A stretch of 64,000 bases of DNA from Hyphomicrobiales bacterium (GTDB taxonomy: Bacteria > Pseudomonadota > Alphaproteobacteria > Rhizobiales > Rhizobiaceae): NCBI GenBank assembly GCA_900472675.1, contig UCJA01000013.1, positions 48,305 to 112,304 on the forward strand, read 5' to 3'. Shown here one piece after another: positions 30,894 through 42,000 of this stretch. The position numbers and the translations under genes are program-made. The first letter of the stretch is position 1, and each line of letters opens with the position of its first letter. Under the pieces are notes generated by a model, which had not been told where the DNA came from, made no database searches, and saw only the letters and a list, made by a program, of their open reading frames with translations.

Positions 30894-31340
30894 TCAATCC
30901 GGATTGCATGGCGGGATCGATTTGTGGCCGCCTTCGTAGGGCTGTGCGAGGCCGGCAAGCAGGAGATCACTGCCAATGTTACGGCCATCCGAGAGGGTTA
31001 CGTCCGCAACAATGCGGCCGAAATACTTGTCGCCGGAGATATGGGTGAGTTCCACATGGGGTGAGCTCAAGGCCATGGTTTCCAGCGCGAGCCGGGCTTC
31101 TTCGCCCCCTGCCCTGATGCTGCTGCAGTGGGAGTGGATTTCGGGAGCATCGATGCCCCGTATGCGAACAAAGACCTCAATTCTCTGCTGTGGCCAAGGG
31201 CGCGCTTCCACCAGGATCGTGTCGCCGTCCACCACCCGGATGATATCCGCGATCACCGGACCAGCGATCTCCTCGCGCGCCTGGGCGGGGCGAGAGAGCG
31301 GCAGAATCACCATCAGGACGAGCGCGATAGGTTTGAGCAT
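30894..31340 (-). CDS. Secreted staphylococcal-nuclease-like (TNase) protein
   Basis: This 148-residue protein begins with a signal peptide (MLKPIALVLMVILPLSRPAQA) and continues with an SNase fold: VVDGDTILVEA, the substrate/Ca loop RIRGIDAPEIH, and DKYFGRIVADVTLSDGRNIG. Such proteins hydrolyse DNA or RNA outside the cytoplasm. The catalytic Asp-Arg-Glu set looks partly kept (RIRGIDAPE, GEEARLA, GRIVADV). It is followed on the same strand by the Excalibur gene, with which it probably forms a transcription unit. Confidence 0.82.
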   Translation of the reverse strand: MLKPIALVLMVILPLSRPAQAREEIAGPVIADIIRVVDGDTILVEARPWPQQRIEVFVRIRGIDAPEIHSHCSSIRAGGEEARLALETMALSSPHVELTHISGDKYFGRIVADVTLSDGRNIGSDLLLAGLAQPYEGGHKSIPPCNPD

Positions 31341-31388
31341 GAGAGGAATAAATTCCAGATCATGCGCGAAGTCAATAGGAATATTTAC

Positions 31389-31607
31389 TTAGAAATCGAT
31401 GGCACGGCCATTGATTTCCCAATCGCCGAACCGCGAAGGGTCTGCACCGCCGCGGCCTCCGAATTCTTCCGGCATGGCGAGCTCCGCCGCGGCCCGACGT
31501 CGTTCCTCTGCCTCCAGAAGGGCGCGTTCCGCCGCAGGCGTCAGGGGCTTCCTGGGTGCCTCGTCGATGACGGGATCTTCGGCATTGTCGTTATCTGCAG
31601 TCTGCAT
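31389..31607 (-). CDS. DUF1674 protein, SdhAF4-like
   Basis: The 72-residue product ends in the hallmark GGADPSRFGDWEINGRAIDF of DUF1674, homologous to SDHAF4, which protects FAD-loaded SdhA during succinate dehydrogenase assembly in mitochondria. The bacterial function is inferred. The acidic N-terminal half is low-complexity. The start at ATG 31607 is uncertain; a GTG two codons upstream is possible and neither has a clear Shine-Dalgarno. It diverges from htpX. Confidence 0.82.
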   Translation of the reverse strand: MQTADNDNAEDPVIDEAPRKPLTPAAERALLEAEERRRAAAELAMPEEFGGRGGADPSRFGDWEINGRAIDF

Positions 31608-31735
31608 GGTCACTCATCAGACAGTTCATTGAAATTCAGGATTGAACGGACCACATCATAGGCGGTTCCAGGGCGTACGAAAACCCTTTCGATCACACGG
31701 GCGGTTCCATTCGGCGCGGTAAGAGGAGAGATACG

Positions 31736-32701
31736 ATGAACATGATGCGCACTGCCATGCTTCTTGCCTTCATGACAGCCTTGTTCATGGGCGTGGGCTT
31801 TCTGATCGGCGGGCGCGGGGGCATGATGATCGCGCTGCTGTTCGCAGCCGGTATGAACCTGTTCTCCTACTGGAATTCCGACAAGATGGTGCTGTCGGCC
31901 TATCGTGCCCAGCAGGTGGACGAGCGGAACGCGCCCGAGTTCTACCAGATCATTCGGCAGCTGGCCGAGAACGCCGGCCTGCCTATGCCGAAGGTCTATG
32001 TTTACGACAATCCGCAGCCGAATGCCTTTGCAACCGGACGCAACCCGCAAAACGCGGCAGTCGCTGCGTCAACCGGCCTGCTCCAGATGCTGAGCCCCGA
32101 GGAGGTCGCCGGCGTGATGGCGCACGAGATGGCGCATGTGCAGAACCGCGATACGCTGACCATGACCATTACTGCGACGCTTGCAGGGGCCATCTCCATG
32201 CTCGGCAACTTTGCCTTCTTCTTCGGCGGCAATCGCGAGAACAACAGCAATCCGCTGGGCTTTATCGGTGTGCTGGCCGCGATGATCGTTGCGCCGCTCG
32301 CCGCGATGGTCGTGCAGATGGCGATCAGCCGGACGCGGGAGTATTCCGCCGACCGGCGCGGCGCCGAGATCTGCCGCAACCCCCTGGCGCTGGCTTCGGC
32401 GCTTGCCAAGATTGCCGGCGGTGCGCACCAGATCCCCAACTACGATGCCGAGCGCAACCCGGCGACTGCGCATATGTTCATCATCAATCCGCTGTCGGGC
32501 CAGCGAATGGACAATCTGTTTTCCACCCACCCGGACACGGGAAACCGCATTGCAGCGCTGCAGCAGATGGCGGCGGAGTTCGGTGGCAGCGGCTCGACGT
32601 CCCCGTCCGGGGCTGCTAGAGCCCGACGCACAGCGAGCGTCGTGCCGAACATCGGCCGTAGCCGCAGCTCCGATGAACCACGCAAGGGTCCCTGGTCCTG
32701 A
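31736..32701 (+). CDS. htpX: Membrane zinc metalloprotease HtpX
   Basis: HtpX is an inner-membrane M48 protease that degrades misfolded membrane proteins together with FtsH. The 321-residue protein has two N-terminal transmembrane helices, the zinc site HEMAH at 130-134, two more hydrophobic segments, and the third ligand region [10 protein letters not shown]. The Ser/Arg-rich tail of about 40 residues is usual in rhizobial HtpX. Strong AGGAGAG before the ATG. Its stop overlaps the rsmB start by one base (TGATG). Confidence 0.95.
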   Translation: MNMMRTAMLLAFMTALFMGVGFLIGGRGGMMIALLFAAGMNLFSYWNSDKMVLSAYRAQQVDERNAPEFYQIIRQLAENAGLPMPKVYVYDNPQPNAFATGRNPQNAAVAASTGLLQMLSPEEVAGVMAHEMAHVQNRDTLTMTITATLAGAISMLGNFAFFFGGNRENNSNPLGFIGVLAAMIVAPLAAMVVQMAISRTREYSADRRGAEICRNPLALASALAKIAGGAHQIPNYDAERNPATAHMFIINPLSGQRMDNLFSTHPDTGNRIAALQQMAAEFGGSGSTSPSGAARARRTASVVPNIGRSRSSDEPRKGPWS

Positions 32702-34098
32702 TGGACAGCAAAAAGAACAAGAACGCAACGAGAGCGCGTCCCGACCACCGGAATGCAGCACCCTCTTCCGCCCCGGCTCGTCCTGCCAAGCCAGGGCTCG
32801 AGGTTCGGATCACCGCGGCCAAGCTTCTTGCGGCCGTCATCGACCGCAAGATCTCCATGGATGGGATGCTCGATCCTTCGAACGGAAATCCCTCCTACAG
32901 GGCGCTCAGCGATGCTGACCGAGGCCTGACGCGGGCCATCCTCACGACGGCCCTTCGGCATCTACCGCGCCTCGAGGCAGCCATCGCTTCACTGCTCGAC
33001 AGCCCGCTTCCTGACGGCGCCCGGACACTCCAGCACGTCTTCATCATCGCTGCGGCCCAGATCCTGCACCTGGACGTGCCCGTGCATGCGGCCGTGGATC
33101 TGGCCGTCGAGCAGGCGGACCGGGATCCGAGGACCAGGCGTTTCGCCAAGCTTGTGAATGCCGTGCTGCGCCGGCTGGTGCGCGAGAAGGACGAGATCCT
33201 GGCGCAGACTGCGTCCGTTTCCCCCGTTCCGGCTTGGTTCCGGGCACGATTGGTTGCGGCCTATGGGGAAGCTGAAGCGGAGCGGATTGCCGAAGCCCAA
33301 CTCGTGCAGCCGGCCATCGATCTGACGGTCAAGAGTGACCCGGAGGGCTGGGCGGCTCGCCTCGGAGCCACGATTCTGCCGACCGGCAGCCTGCGCCTGC
33401 CATCCTTCCATGGCAGTATTGCCGAGCTGGACGGCTACCAGGAGGGCGGCTGGTGGGTGCAGGATGCGGCGTCGAGCATACCGCCGCGGCTGTTCGGCGA
33501 TCTCAAAGGCAAGCGGATTGCCGATCTTTGTGCCGCGCCGGGCGGAAAGACGGCCCAGCTGGTTGCAGCGGGGGCGAAGGTCACTGCCGTGGAACAGTCC
33601 GCCAATCGTGTCGTGCGGTTGCAGCAGAACCTGCAGCGCCTCGGCATGGACGCGCAGGTGGTGACGGGCGACCTCTTCCAGTTCGAGCCGGCCGAGCCGC
33701 TGGACGGCATTCTCCTGGATGCCCCCTGCTCTTCAACGGGAACGACACGCCGGCATCCGGACGTGTTCTGGACCAAGGGTCCGGAGGACATCGCCAAGCT
33801 CGCGGCGCTGCAGGAAAAGATGCTGCGGCACGCATTGACGCTTGTGAAGTCTGGCGGGCTCGTCGTCTTCTCCAACTGCTCGCTCGATCCTTCTGAAGGC
33901 GAAGACCTGGTGGCGCGGGTGCTTGCCGATACGCCGAGCGTGGAACGGGTTCCAGTCGATGCTAAGGATTGGCCGGGACTGGAAGCCGCGATCTCGCCGG
34001 TGGGAGAGGTGCGTACGACGCCGGCCATGCTGCCGGCCGGAGATGCTGTCGCCGGTGGCATGGATGGGTTCTTCGCATCGGTGCTGCGGGTCCGGTAA
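32701..34098 (+). CDS. rsmB: 16S rRNA m5C methyltransferase, RsmB/NOL1-NOP2-Sun family
   Basis: The 465-residue protein has an N-terminal NusB-like RNA-binding domain (about 35-170) and a SAM methyltransferase domain. Motif I is DLCAAPGGKTAQL from Asp275, motif IV is DAPCSSTG with Cys343, and motif VI is SNCSLDPSEGE with Cys393, the nucleophile in this family. The architecture matches RsmB, which methylates C967 of 16S rRNA; the exact target is inferred. It is coupled to htpX. Confidence 0.9.
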   Translation: MDSKKNKNATRARPDHRNAAPSSAPARPAKPGLEVRITAAKLLAAVIDRKISMDGMLDPSNGNPSYRALSDADRGLTRAILTTALRHLPRLEAAIASLLDSPLPDGARTLQHVFIIAAAQILHLDVPVHAAVDLAVEQADRDPRTRRFAKLVNAVLRRLVREKDEILAQTASVSPVPAWFRARLVAAYGEAEAERIAEAQLVQPAIDLTVKSDPEGWAARLGATILPTGSLRLPSFHGSIAELDGYQEGGWWVQDAASSIPPRLFGDLKGKRIADLCAAPGGKTAQLVAAGAKVTAVEQSANRVVRLQQNLQRLGMDAQVVTGDLFQFEPAEPLDGILLDAPCSSTGTTRRHPDVFWTKGPEDIAKLAALQEKMLRHALTLVKSGGLVVFSNCSLDPSEGEDLVARVLADTPSVERVPVDAKDWPGLEAAISPVGEVRTTPAMLPAGDAVAGGMDGFFASVLRVR

Positions 34099-34199
34099 GA
34101 AATTATTCACCATAAGCAGCGATGATTCCTGCATCAGAAGGTGATTCCAGCCGTGTGGCGGGATCTGATGCTATTCTGCGGGAGAATTCCAAGGTGACG

Positions 34200-35882
34200 A
34201 TGACGCTCGCGGACCGCAGAAGGATTGCGTCCTTCGGAATGCGGGACCTCTGGCGCCGCCTGGGCAGGCGGACCGCACCCCTGCGTCTCGCCCTGACCCC
34301 CTTCTCGCTTCATGTACCCGACCGTCTGATCGTCGCCCCGACGGATCTGCGCTCCCTTGATCCCTATGTGGCGGAAGAGATCCTGGAGGGACGCTTTCCG
34401 CTCGCCGGGCGCACGCTGGAAACGTTCGGGGATTCGCCCTTTGCCGTGGAGCTGCCGTCCCGGCTCTTTGCGGAGCGGCTTCATTCCTTTGCCTGGCTGC
34501 GCCACATCCGGTCCCGCAAGACTGAGGAGGCTTGCGCCCATGCCCGCGACATCGTGGATGACTGGATCGTCCGCTATGGACGGCGCAGACGCGGCATCGC
34601 CTGGGAACCCAACGTCGTTGCCGAGCGCGTCATTGCCTGGCTTTCCCATTCCACGGTGGTGCTGAACGGCGCTGAAGCAGGTTTCTATCGCCGCTTCATG
34701 AAGAGCCTTGCCTACCAGGTGCGCTATCTGCGCAAAATCGTCGCCTCCACGCCGGAAGGCGAAACGCGGCTGCGACAGCGCATCGCGCTTGCGATGGCAT
34801 CCATTTCCATGCCGACGCGGGCTGCCTACATTCGCCGGGAAGGGATTCGTCTCGACCGGGAACTGGAGGAGCAGATCCTCGCCGATGGCGGGCATGTATC
34901 GCGCAATCCGCGGGCCCTGCTCGATATCCTTCTCGATCTCCTGCCCTTGCGCCAGACCTATATCAATCTCGGTCACGACCTGCCGTCAAAGCTGATCCCG
35001 ACCATCGACCGGATGTATCCGGCGCTGCGGTTCTTCCGCCACCAGGATGGCGATCTGGCGTTGTTTAACGGCGCGAGTGCCACGCCGCCAAGCGAACTCA
35101 TGTCCGTGCTTCGCTACGACGAATCCGCAGGGCGGCCGTTCAAGGCCCTGCCCCGCATGCACTACCATCGGCTGTCGGTTGCCGGCACCACACTGATCGT
35201 CGATACCGGATTTCCGCTTTCGCCGGATCTGTCGGCCACGGCGCATGCCGGCAGCCTTTCCTTCGAAATGTCGTCCGGTCGGCATCGGTTCATCGTCAAC
35301 TGTGGTTCGCCCAAATGGGCAGGACGCAGCTACCGCACCATTGCGCGTTCCACCTCTGCCCATTCCACCGTCATCCTCGACGAGACCTCGTCGAGCCGTA
35401 TCGTCAAGTCGAAGCTTTCCCGCGCCATCATGCTTCCCGGGGTGTCGACCGTGAATGTGACACGCTGGGACGATCCGCACGGCAATGACTGGCTGAAGGC
35501 GATACACGATGGTTATGTGCGGGATCACGGCTACTACCACCAGCGGGAGATCGGCCTCAGTTCCAAAGGCGACAAGATCAAGGGATACGATCGCCTGTTT
35601 CTCGCAGAAGGACACGAAGCGCCGGCGACCCCGCTTTCCGCCGTGGCGCGTTTCCACATCCATCCCGCCATCAAGCTGAAACGGCGCGACGAAGAGAGCG
35701 TCATCATGCGTGCGCCGGACGGCGAAACCTGGATCTTTGCGGCGCCCGGCCTTGAGGTGTTGATCGACGAGGATATTTTCTTCGCGGACGTCTCGGGAAT
35801 TCGGCCGAGCCAACAGCTGGTGATCGAGTTCTCGCCGCCCCAGACCTCAGAGATCCGCTGGATGCTGCGGCGGGGCGAATAG
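34200..35882 (+). CDS. Heparinase II/III-family protein
   Basis: This 560-residue protein has an alpha-helical toroid N-terminal half and a C-terminal heparinase II/III beta-sandwich (MHYHRLSVAGTTLIVDTGFPLSP onward; ARSTSAHSTVILDETSSSRI). Family members are polysaccharide lyases for acidic glycans. This subgroup, sitting between rsmB and purH in alphaproteobacteria, has no established substrate and shows no clear signal peptide here. I chose ATG 34200 after AAGG; an ATG at 34122 would add 26 residues of unremarkable sequence. Confidence 0.8.
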   Translation: MTLADRRRIASFGMRDLWRRLGRRTAPLRLALTPFSLHVPDRLIVAPTDLRSLDPYVAEEILEGRFPLAGRTLETFGDSPFAVELPSRLFAERLHSFAWLRHIRSRKTEEACAHARDIVDDWIVRYGRRRRGIAWEPNVVAERVIAWLSHSTVVLNGAEAGFYRRFMKSLAYQVRYLRKIVASTPEGETRLRQRIALAMASISMPTRAAYIRREGIRLDRELEEQILADGGHVSRNPRALLDILLDLLPLRQTYINLGHDLPSKLIPTIDRMYPALRFFRHQDGDLALFNGASATPPSELMSVLRYDESAGRPFKALPRMHYHRLSVAGTTLIVDTGFPLSPDLSATAHAGSLSFEMSSGRHRFIVNCGSPKWAGRSYRTIARSTSAHSTVILDETSSSRIVKSKLSRAIMLPGVSTVNVTRWDDPHGNDWLKAIHDGYVRDHGYYHQREIGLSSKGDKIKGYDRLFLAEGHEAPATPLSAVARFHIHPAIKLKRRDEESVIMRAPDGETWIFAAPGLEVLIDEDIFFADVSGIRPSQQLVIEFSPPQTSEIRWMLRRGE

Positions 35883-35962
35883 ACTTTCCTTCCTCCGCCA
35901 AGCTGTGCTAACCGGCCCTCATGCAAGCTGGCGCCTTCCCGGCGCATTCGAGGACATAAGCG

Positions 35963-37579
35963 ATGGCCGTCAATTCCAAGAAGATCCCCGCCCCTGATCG
36001 TGTCCGCATCCGCACGGCGCTCTTGTCCGTTTCTGATAAGACCGGCATCGTCGAGCTTGCCCAGGCGCTCGTGAAGCAGGGTGTGAAGCTCCTGTCCACC
36101 GGCGGCACCCACAAGACCATCGCCGCTGCGGGGCTTGCGGTGACGGATGTATCGGAAGTCACGGGGTTTCCGGAAATTATGGACGGCCGGGTGAAGACAT
36201 TGCATCCGAACGTGCACGGCGGGCTTCTGGCCATTCGTGACGACGCCGAGCATCAGGCAGCGATGGCAGCCCACGGCATCGAGGGGATCGACCTTGCGGT
36301 CATCAACCTCTACCCGTTCGAGGAAGTGCGCGCCGCCGGCGGGGATTATCCAACCACCGTCGAGAACATCGATATCGGCGGCCCGGCCATGATCCGTGCC
36401 TCCGCCAAGAACCATGCCTATGTGGCCATCATTACCGACCCTTCCGACTACGCGAGCCTGATCGAGGCCCTGGAAGAACAGGGTGGCCAGACCAGCTATG
36501 CCTTCCGCCAGCGGCTTGCGGCCAAGGCCTATGCCCGCACGGCCGCCTATGACACGGCGATCTCCAACTGGTTTGCCGAAGCGCTCGACATCGCGACGCC
36601 GCAGTACCGGACGATCGGTGGCGTGCTGAAGGGGGAAATGCGCTACGGGGAAAACCCGCACCAGAGCGCAGGCTTCTACGTCACGGGCGAAAACCGCCCC
36701 GGTGTTGCCACGGCCACGCTGCTGCAGGGCAAGCAGCTATCATATAACAACATCAACGACACGGACGGCGCCTTCGAGCTGATCGGCGAGTTCGCGGCCG
36801 AACAAGGCCCCGCCTGCGCCATCATCAAGCACGCCAACCCATGCGGCGTTGCGACCGGCCCGAGCCTGCGGGAGGCTTATCTGCGGGCGCTTGCCTGCGA
36901 CAGCACCTCGGCCTTCGGGGGCATTATCGCGCTCAACCAGCTTCTTGACGCAGAGACTGCGGAAGAGATCGTCAAGCTGTTTACCGAAGTCATCATCGCG
37001 CCGGAGGTCTCCGACGAGGCGAAGGCGATCATCGCCTCGAAGAAGAACCTGCGCCTGCTCGTCACAGGCGCCCTGCCCGACCCGCGTTCGCGCGGCATCA
37101 CTGCCAAGACCGTCGCCGGCGGACTGCTGGTGCAGAGCCGCGATAACGGCATGATCGAGGATCTCGAGCTTCGCGTAGTCACCAAGCGACAGCCGACGGC
37201 AGCCGAGCTCGAAGACATGAAGTTTGCCTACCGGGTGGCAAAGCACGTGAAGTCCAATGCGATCGTCTATGCCAAGGACGGTCAGACGGCAGGCATCGGG
37301 GCCGGCCAGATGAGCCGCATCGATTCCGCTCGCATCGCCGGGCTGAAGGCCGAGGAAGCTGCCAAGGCCATGGGCTGGGCAGAGCCGCTGACCAAGGGCT
37401 CCGCCGTAGCATCCGAAGCCTTCTTCCCGTTCGCCGATGGGCTGCTGTCGGCGATCGGTGCCGGTGCCACGGCGGTCATCCAGCCTGGCGGTTCCATGCG
37501 TGACGAGGAGGTCATTGCTGCAGCCAACGAGCATGATGTGGCAATGGTCTTCACCGGCATGCGCCACTTCAGGCACTGA
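35963..37579 (+). CDS. purH: Bifunctional AICAR transformylase / IMP cyclohydrolase
   Basis: PurH performs the last two steps of IMP synthesis. The 538-residue protein has the MGS-like IMP cyclohydrolase domain at the N-terminus ([29 protein letters not shown]) and the transformylase domain with KHANPCGVA and [22 protein letters not shown]. It ends GMRHFRH. The 80-base leader is GC-rich without an obvious riboswitch. It converges on the MFS gene with a six-base gap. Confidence 0.97.
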   Translation: MAVNSKKIPAPDRVRIRTALLSVSDKTGIVELAQALVKQGVKLLSTGGTHKTIAAAGLAVTDVSEVTGFPEIMDGRVKTLHPNVHGGLLAIRDDAEHQAAMAAHGIEGIDLAVINLYPFEEVRAAGGDYPTTVENIDIGGPAMIRASAKNHAYVAIITDPSDYASLIEALEEQGGQTSYAFRQRLAAKAYARTAAYDTAISNWFAEALDIATPQYRTIGGVLKGEMRYGENPHQSAGFYVTGENRPGVATATLLQGKQLSYNNINDTDGAFELIGEFAAEQGPACAIIKHANPCGVATGPSLREAYLRALACDSTSAFGGIIALNQLLDAETAEEIVKLFTEVIIAPEVSDEAKAIIASKKNLRLLVTGALPDPRSRGITAKTVAGGLLVQSRDNGMIEDLELRVVTKRQPTAAELEDMKFAYRVAKHVKSNAIVYAKDGQTAGIGAGQMSRIDSARIAGLKAEEAAKAMGWAEPLTKGSAVASEAFFPFADGLLSAIGAGATAVIQPGGSMRDEEVIAAANEHDVAMVFTGMRHFRH

Positions 37580-37585
37580 GCGCTT

Positions 37586-38971
37586 CTAACGGCGGTTGGC
37601 GGGGTAGGGTGTCACCGCGAGCAGCCAGAGGCCACTGACCAGGAAGATCATCAGCGTCGCCATGCCGAGACGCGCCGAGCCGCTGGCATAGGTGACGAGC
37701 GAAAAGGCGAGTGTCGCCATGAAGCTCGTTGCCCGACCCGACAAGGCATAGATGCCGAAGTAGCGTCCCGCCTCGCTCAAGGGCACGCTGCGGGCGAGGT
37801 AGGACCGGGAGGACGCCTGGACCGGACCGAAGGCGACGCCGATCAGCATGCCGAAGAGGACGTAAGCCTTTTCTGCCGCCGTGCCGAACAGGCCGCCGCT
37901 GTCGGCCAGGGACAGTGGCAGGAGACCGAAGAAGACATAGCCGGGGCCGGTCGAGACAATGCCGGCTGTCGCCACGATCAGCAGCAGGAGGCTGCCGGTC
38001 ACCACGGTCTTGGAGCCCGCGACGCGGTCGATCCACCCTGCCGCGGCGCATCCGAAGATGGCGACGACATTCAAGATAATCCCGTAGATGCCGATCTCAA
38101 TCGTCGCCCAGCCGAACATGCCGGCTGCAAAGACGCCGCCCAGGATCAGCAGACCGTTGACTCCGTCCTGGTAGAGCATGCGCGCGACCAGAAAGCGCGC
38201 AAGGCCGCTCCGTTGCCTCAGCTCGCTCAGTGTCGATGCCAGTTCGCGGATACCGGCGCCCACGGCCGCGCGAAACGGCAGTCGCTTGGGGGCATCCGGC
38301 GTAAATAGGAACATCGGCAGGATGAACAGGGCGTACCAGAGCGCCGCCACCGGCCCCGTGATCCGAGCATCCTCGCCTTGGGCAGCGTCAAGGCCGAATA
38401 GCGGCAGTGCTCCGACAAGCGTTCTTCCGGTGTCCGGATTGGCCGCCAGCAGGGTCACGACGACGATGAGAACAATCATGCCGCCGAGATAGCCGAGGCC
38501 CCAGGCGAGGTTCGAGATCCTGCCCACGTCGCGCTGCGGCACCAGGCGCGGCATCATCGAGTCGTTGAAGACGATCGAGAATTCCGCGGCGATCGATGCG
38601 CCGATCATCGCCAGAGCCGGCCATATCAGTGACGAACCTGGAACCGCGAGCCAGAGGGTGCAGAGGCAGGCGATCTTGATGACAGCAAAGACGCCTATCC
38701 AAGGCTTCCGGGCGCCGGACTGATCGGCAATGGAGCCCAGCACGGGCGACAGGATCGCAATGATCAGCGACGAGACCGTCGCCATATTGCTCCACGCCGC
38801 CTGTGCCGAGATCGGGTCGCTGCTCATGCGCGACACGAAATAGGGACCAAAGACGAAGGTGGTCACCACCGTGAAAAATGGTTGAGCCGCCCAATCGAAG
38901 AACATCCATCCCCAGATGCCGCGGCGGCTTGTGGTCGCGTGCTCCGCGACCTGTTCCGTTGTCGTCATCAT
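37586..38971 (-). CDS. MFS transporter, UMF1/Atg22-like
   Basis: The 461-residue protein has about 12 hydrophobic segments and an N-terminus ([28 protein letters not shown]) typical of the vacuole effluxer Atg22-like/UMF1 branch of the major facilitator superfamily. The substrate is unknown; yeast Atg22 exports amino acids from vacuoles. The start is one of two tandem ATGs at 38971/38968 with no strong Shine-Dalgarno. It lies 51 bases downstream of the NAD-GDH gene on the same strand, so the two may share a transcript. Confidence 0.85.
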   Translation of the reverse strand: MMTTTEQVAEHATTSRRGIWGWMFFDWAAQPFFTVVTTFVFGPYFVSRMSSDPISAQAAWSNMATVSSLIIAILSPVLGSIADQSGARKPWIGVFAVIKIACLCTLWLAVPGSSLIWPALAMIGASIAAEFSIVFNDSMMPRLVPQRDVGRISNLAWGLGYLGGMIVLIVVVTLLAANPDTGRTLVGALPLFGLDAAQGEDARITGPVAALWYALFILPMFLFTPDAPKRLPFRAAVGAGIRELASTLSELRQRSGLARFLVARMLYQDGVNGLLILGGVFAAGMFGWATIEIGIYGIILNVVAIFGCAAAGWIDRVAGSKTVVTGSLLLLIVATAGIVSTGPGYVFFGLLPLSLADSGGLFGTAAEKAYVLFGMLIGVAFGPVQASSRSYLARSVPLSEAGRYFGIYALSGRATSFMATLAFSLVTYASGSARLGMATLMIFLVSGLWLLAVTPYPANRR

Positions 38972-39022
38972 GGTGGTGGCGTCCCTCGGCTTCCTTGCAC
39001 CAAAGTTCCCGGTGCCGTTCGG

Positions 39023-42000
39023 CTACATCACGGGACTGTGGGCGAGATCGCCCAGCAGACCGGCGGCCACGGTGATCTTCGGCAGCGTCAGGTCGCCGCT
39101 TTCGCTCAGGCTGACAAGCTCTGTCCCGATCCGATTGACCCGCACGCGATCGCTGCCGTGCCAGGCTTCGACCGGCTTCTTCTCTTTGGGGTGGGCGGTA
39201 ATCGCGGCAATCACGATGTCCCGACGGGCCGAGGCGATCTGTTGCAGGCTGCGTGACAGGGCAAGGCTTTCATAGTGATCGCTGGTGGCGATCCGTTCTC
39301 CCGCCACGATAAGGCGGTTGATCCGGAACCGATCCGTCACGGCAAAATAGCTTTCCGATGCCCGAGCCATGGTCTCGCCAGTGCGGTCGGCAATCAGCAT
39401 GATTTCCGGAACCAGGGCGAGCGTGGGCAAGAGCAGGATTTCGCGCGCCAGTGCTGCCGGCACGCCCTGTTCCTCGAGCGCAGATGCGCGGGAGGCGAGA
39501 TCAACAGTGTCCATGCCGGTGATCGTGCTCCGCAATCCCTTGATGCCGGCCCGTAGGCGTTCCATGGCGATGTTCATCTCGCCATTGCCCGCCTGGGTCT
39601 GCAGCATCAGACGCGTTGCTTCGGCAAAGATCTCGCTGGTGCGACCATAGAGATCGTTCTGCACCTGGCCCGGTATCCGGCCATCGAGGCCGTCGATGCT
39701 TGCCCACAGCTTGGGCAGGTCGAAACCATCGCGGGCGAGGAAGGCGGCTTTCACCACATTTGCGGCAGCGGCGCCGGTCATGTCGCTCATCTGCTGGACG
39801 AAGCCTGGACCGCCACGGTTGATGACTTCATTGGCGAGCGTGGTCGCTATGATCTCGCGGTGCAGCCGATGATGCTCGATGTCTCCGGAATAGAGCTTCT
39901 GCATCTTGGCAGGGAAATAGTCCCTGAGGGTCGCCAAAAAGTAAGAGTCATCCGGGAGCGGGCTGTCGATCAGCGCATCGAACAGAACGATCTTCGAGTA
40001 GGACAGGAGCACGCCGATCTCCGGGCGGGTCAGGGGCCTGCCGGACTGGTAGCGCTCGGCCAGCTCGGCATCGTCGGGAAGGGTCTCGACCTTTCGATTG
40101 AGACGGCCCTGGGTTTCCAGCACCGACATGAGGCGCGACAGTTCCTCGCGGTTGGCGGCGCCCTTCCGTTCCGTCAGAGAGATCGCCAGTGGCTGCAGAT
40201 AGTTGTTGCGCAGGACCAGATGCCCGACTTCCTCTGTCATGGAGGCCAGAAGCAGGTTGCGCTTTTCGCGGGTCAGCCGACCGTCCTGCATGGCCGGGTT
40301 GAGCGCGATCTTGATGTTGACCTCGACGTCGGACGAATTGACGCCCGCAGAGTTGTCGATCGCATCGGAATTGCAACGCCCGCCTGCCAGCGAATAGGCG
40401 ATGCGGCCCTTCTGCGTCACGCCGAGGTTTGCGCCTTCGCCCAGAACGCTGGCGCGAACCTCGACAGCATTGATGCGGATGGGATCATTGGCGCGGTCAC
40501 CGACGTCCGTATCGGTTTCGGAAGCAGCCTTGATATAGGTGCCGATGCCGCCGAACCAGAGAAGGTCGACCTGGCTCTTTAGCATGGCAGTCATGATCTC
40601 AAAGGGCGTGGCCGTCGCCTTGTCGATCCCGATGGCAGCAGCTGCCTGCGGCGTCAGCTTCACGGATTTTTCCGTGCGCGAAATGATCATGCCGCCTTCG
40701 GACAGCAATGTCCGATCGTAGTCCTGCCAACTGGAGCGCGGCAGATTGAACATGCGCTGCCGTTCTTCAAACGTCCTTTCGGTATCCGGATTCGGATCGA
40801 TGAAGATATCGCGGTGGTCGAAGGCCGCGATCAGGCGGATCTTGCGTGACAACAGCATTCCATTGCCGAAGACGTCGCCCGACATGTCGCCGACGCCCGC
40901 CACGGTGAAGGGCGTGGTCTGGATATCGATGTCCTTCTCGCGGAACAGCCGCTTCACGGCCTCCCATGCGCCACGGGCGGTGATGCCCATCTTCTTGTGG
41001 TCATAGCCGGCAGACCCGCCGGATGCGAAGGCGTCGTCAAGCCAGAAGCCGGCTTCCTGTGCAAGTCCGTTGGCGGTATCGGAGAATGTCGCCGTGCCCT
41101 TGTCCGCCGCCACGACGAAATAGGGGTCGTCTCCATCAATCCGGATTGTATCCGGCGGACCGACAATGTCGGTGCCGACGATGTTGTCTGTGATGGAGAG
41201 CAGGGTGCGGATGAAGGTCTTGTAGGCCTCCTTGCCGGCATTGAACATGTCCTCGCGTGATCCGCCGGCGGGCAGGCTCTTTGGAAAGAAGCCGCCCTTC
41301 GCTCCGACGGGTACAATCACAGCGTTCTTGACCTGCTGCGCCTTTACCAGGCCCAGAACCTCGGTGCGATAATCCTCGCCACGGTCCGACCAGCGGATGC
41401 CGCCGCGTGCGACCTTGCCAAAGCGCAGATGCACGCCCTCGACCTCGGTGCCGTAGACGAAGATCTCGCGGAAGGGCCGGGGTTCCGGCAGGCCGTCCAG
41501 CATTTTGGGATCAAGCTTGAACGCCAGCATGCGTCTCGGCAGGCCCTGTTCGTCCTTCTGGAAGTAGTTCGTCCGGAGCGTCGAATCGACCGCGTTGACG
41601 AGGCGGCGAAGCATGCGGTCCTCGTCGAGAATCGGCACGTTTCCAAGCGCTGCTTCGATCTCGGCATGCCGCTCGGTCAGCTTCTTGCTGCGGATCCGTT
41701 CGCCGAGGCTCGGCTCAAAGCCCTGGTAGAAGAGCCGGAAGATGGCGACAGAGATCGCCGGGTACTTGTTCAGCGTGTCGGCGATGTAGGCCTGCGAGTA
41801 GAGAATGCCGGTCTGTCGCAGATAGCGGGCATAGGCCCGTAGAACAGTCACTTCCCGCGCAGAAAGGCCTGCCAGCAGAACCAGCTTGTTAAATGCATCG
41901 TTATCGATCGTTCCCGCAAAGGCCGACAGAAAGGCTTCCTTGAGAAGCGGGGCTTCGCGGACGAGGTCCACCGTTCGACCATCGGCCAGCTGAAGTTCCA

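Noticed and set aside
37240..37256. AAGCACGTGAAG inside purH
   Set aside because: Right half only; the left flank does not match and the site is 19 kb beyond the cluster.
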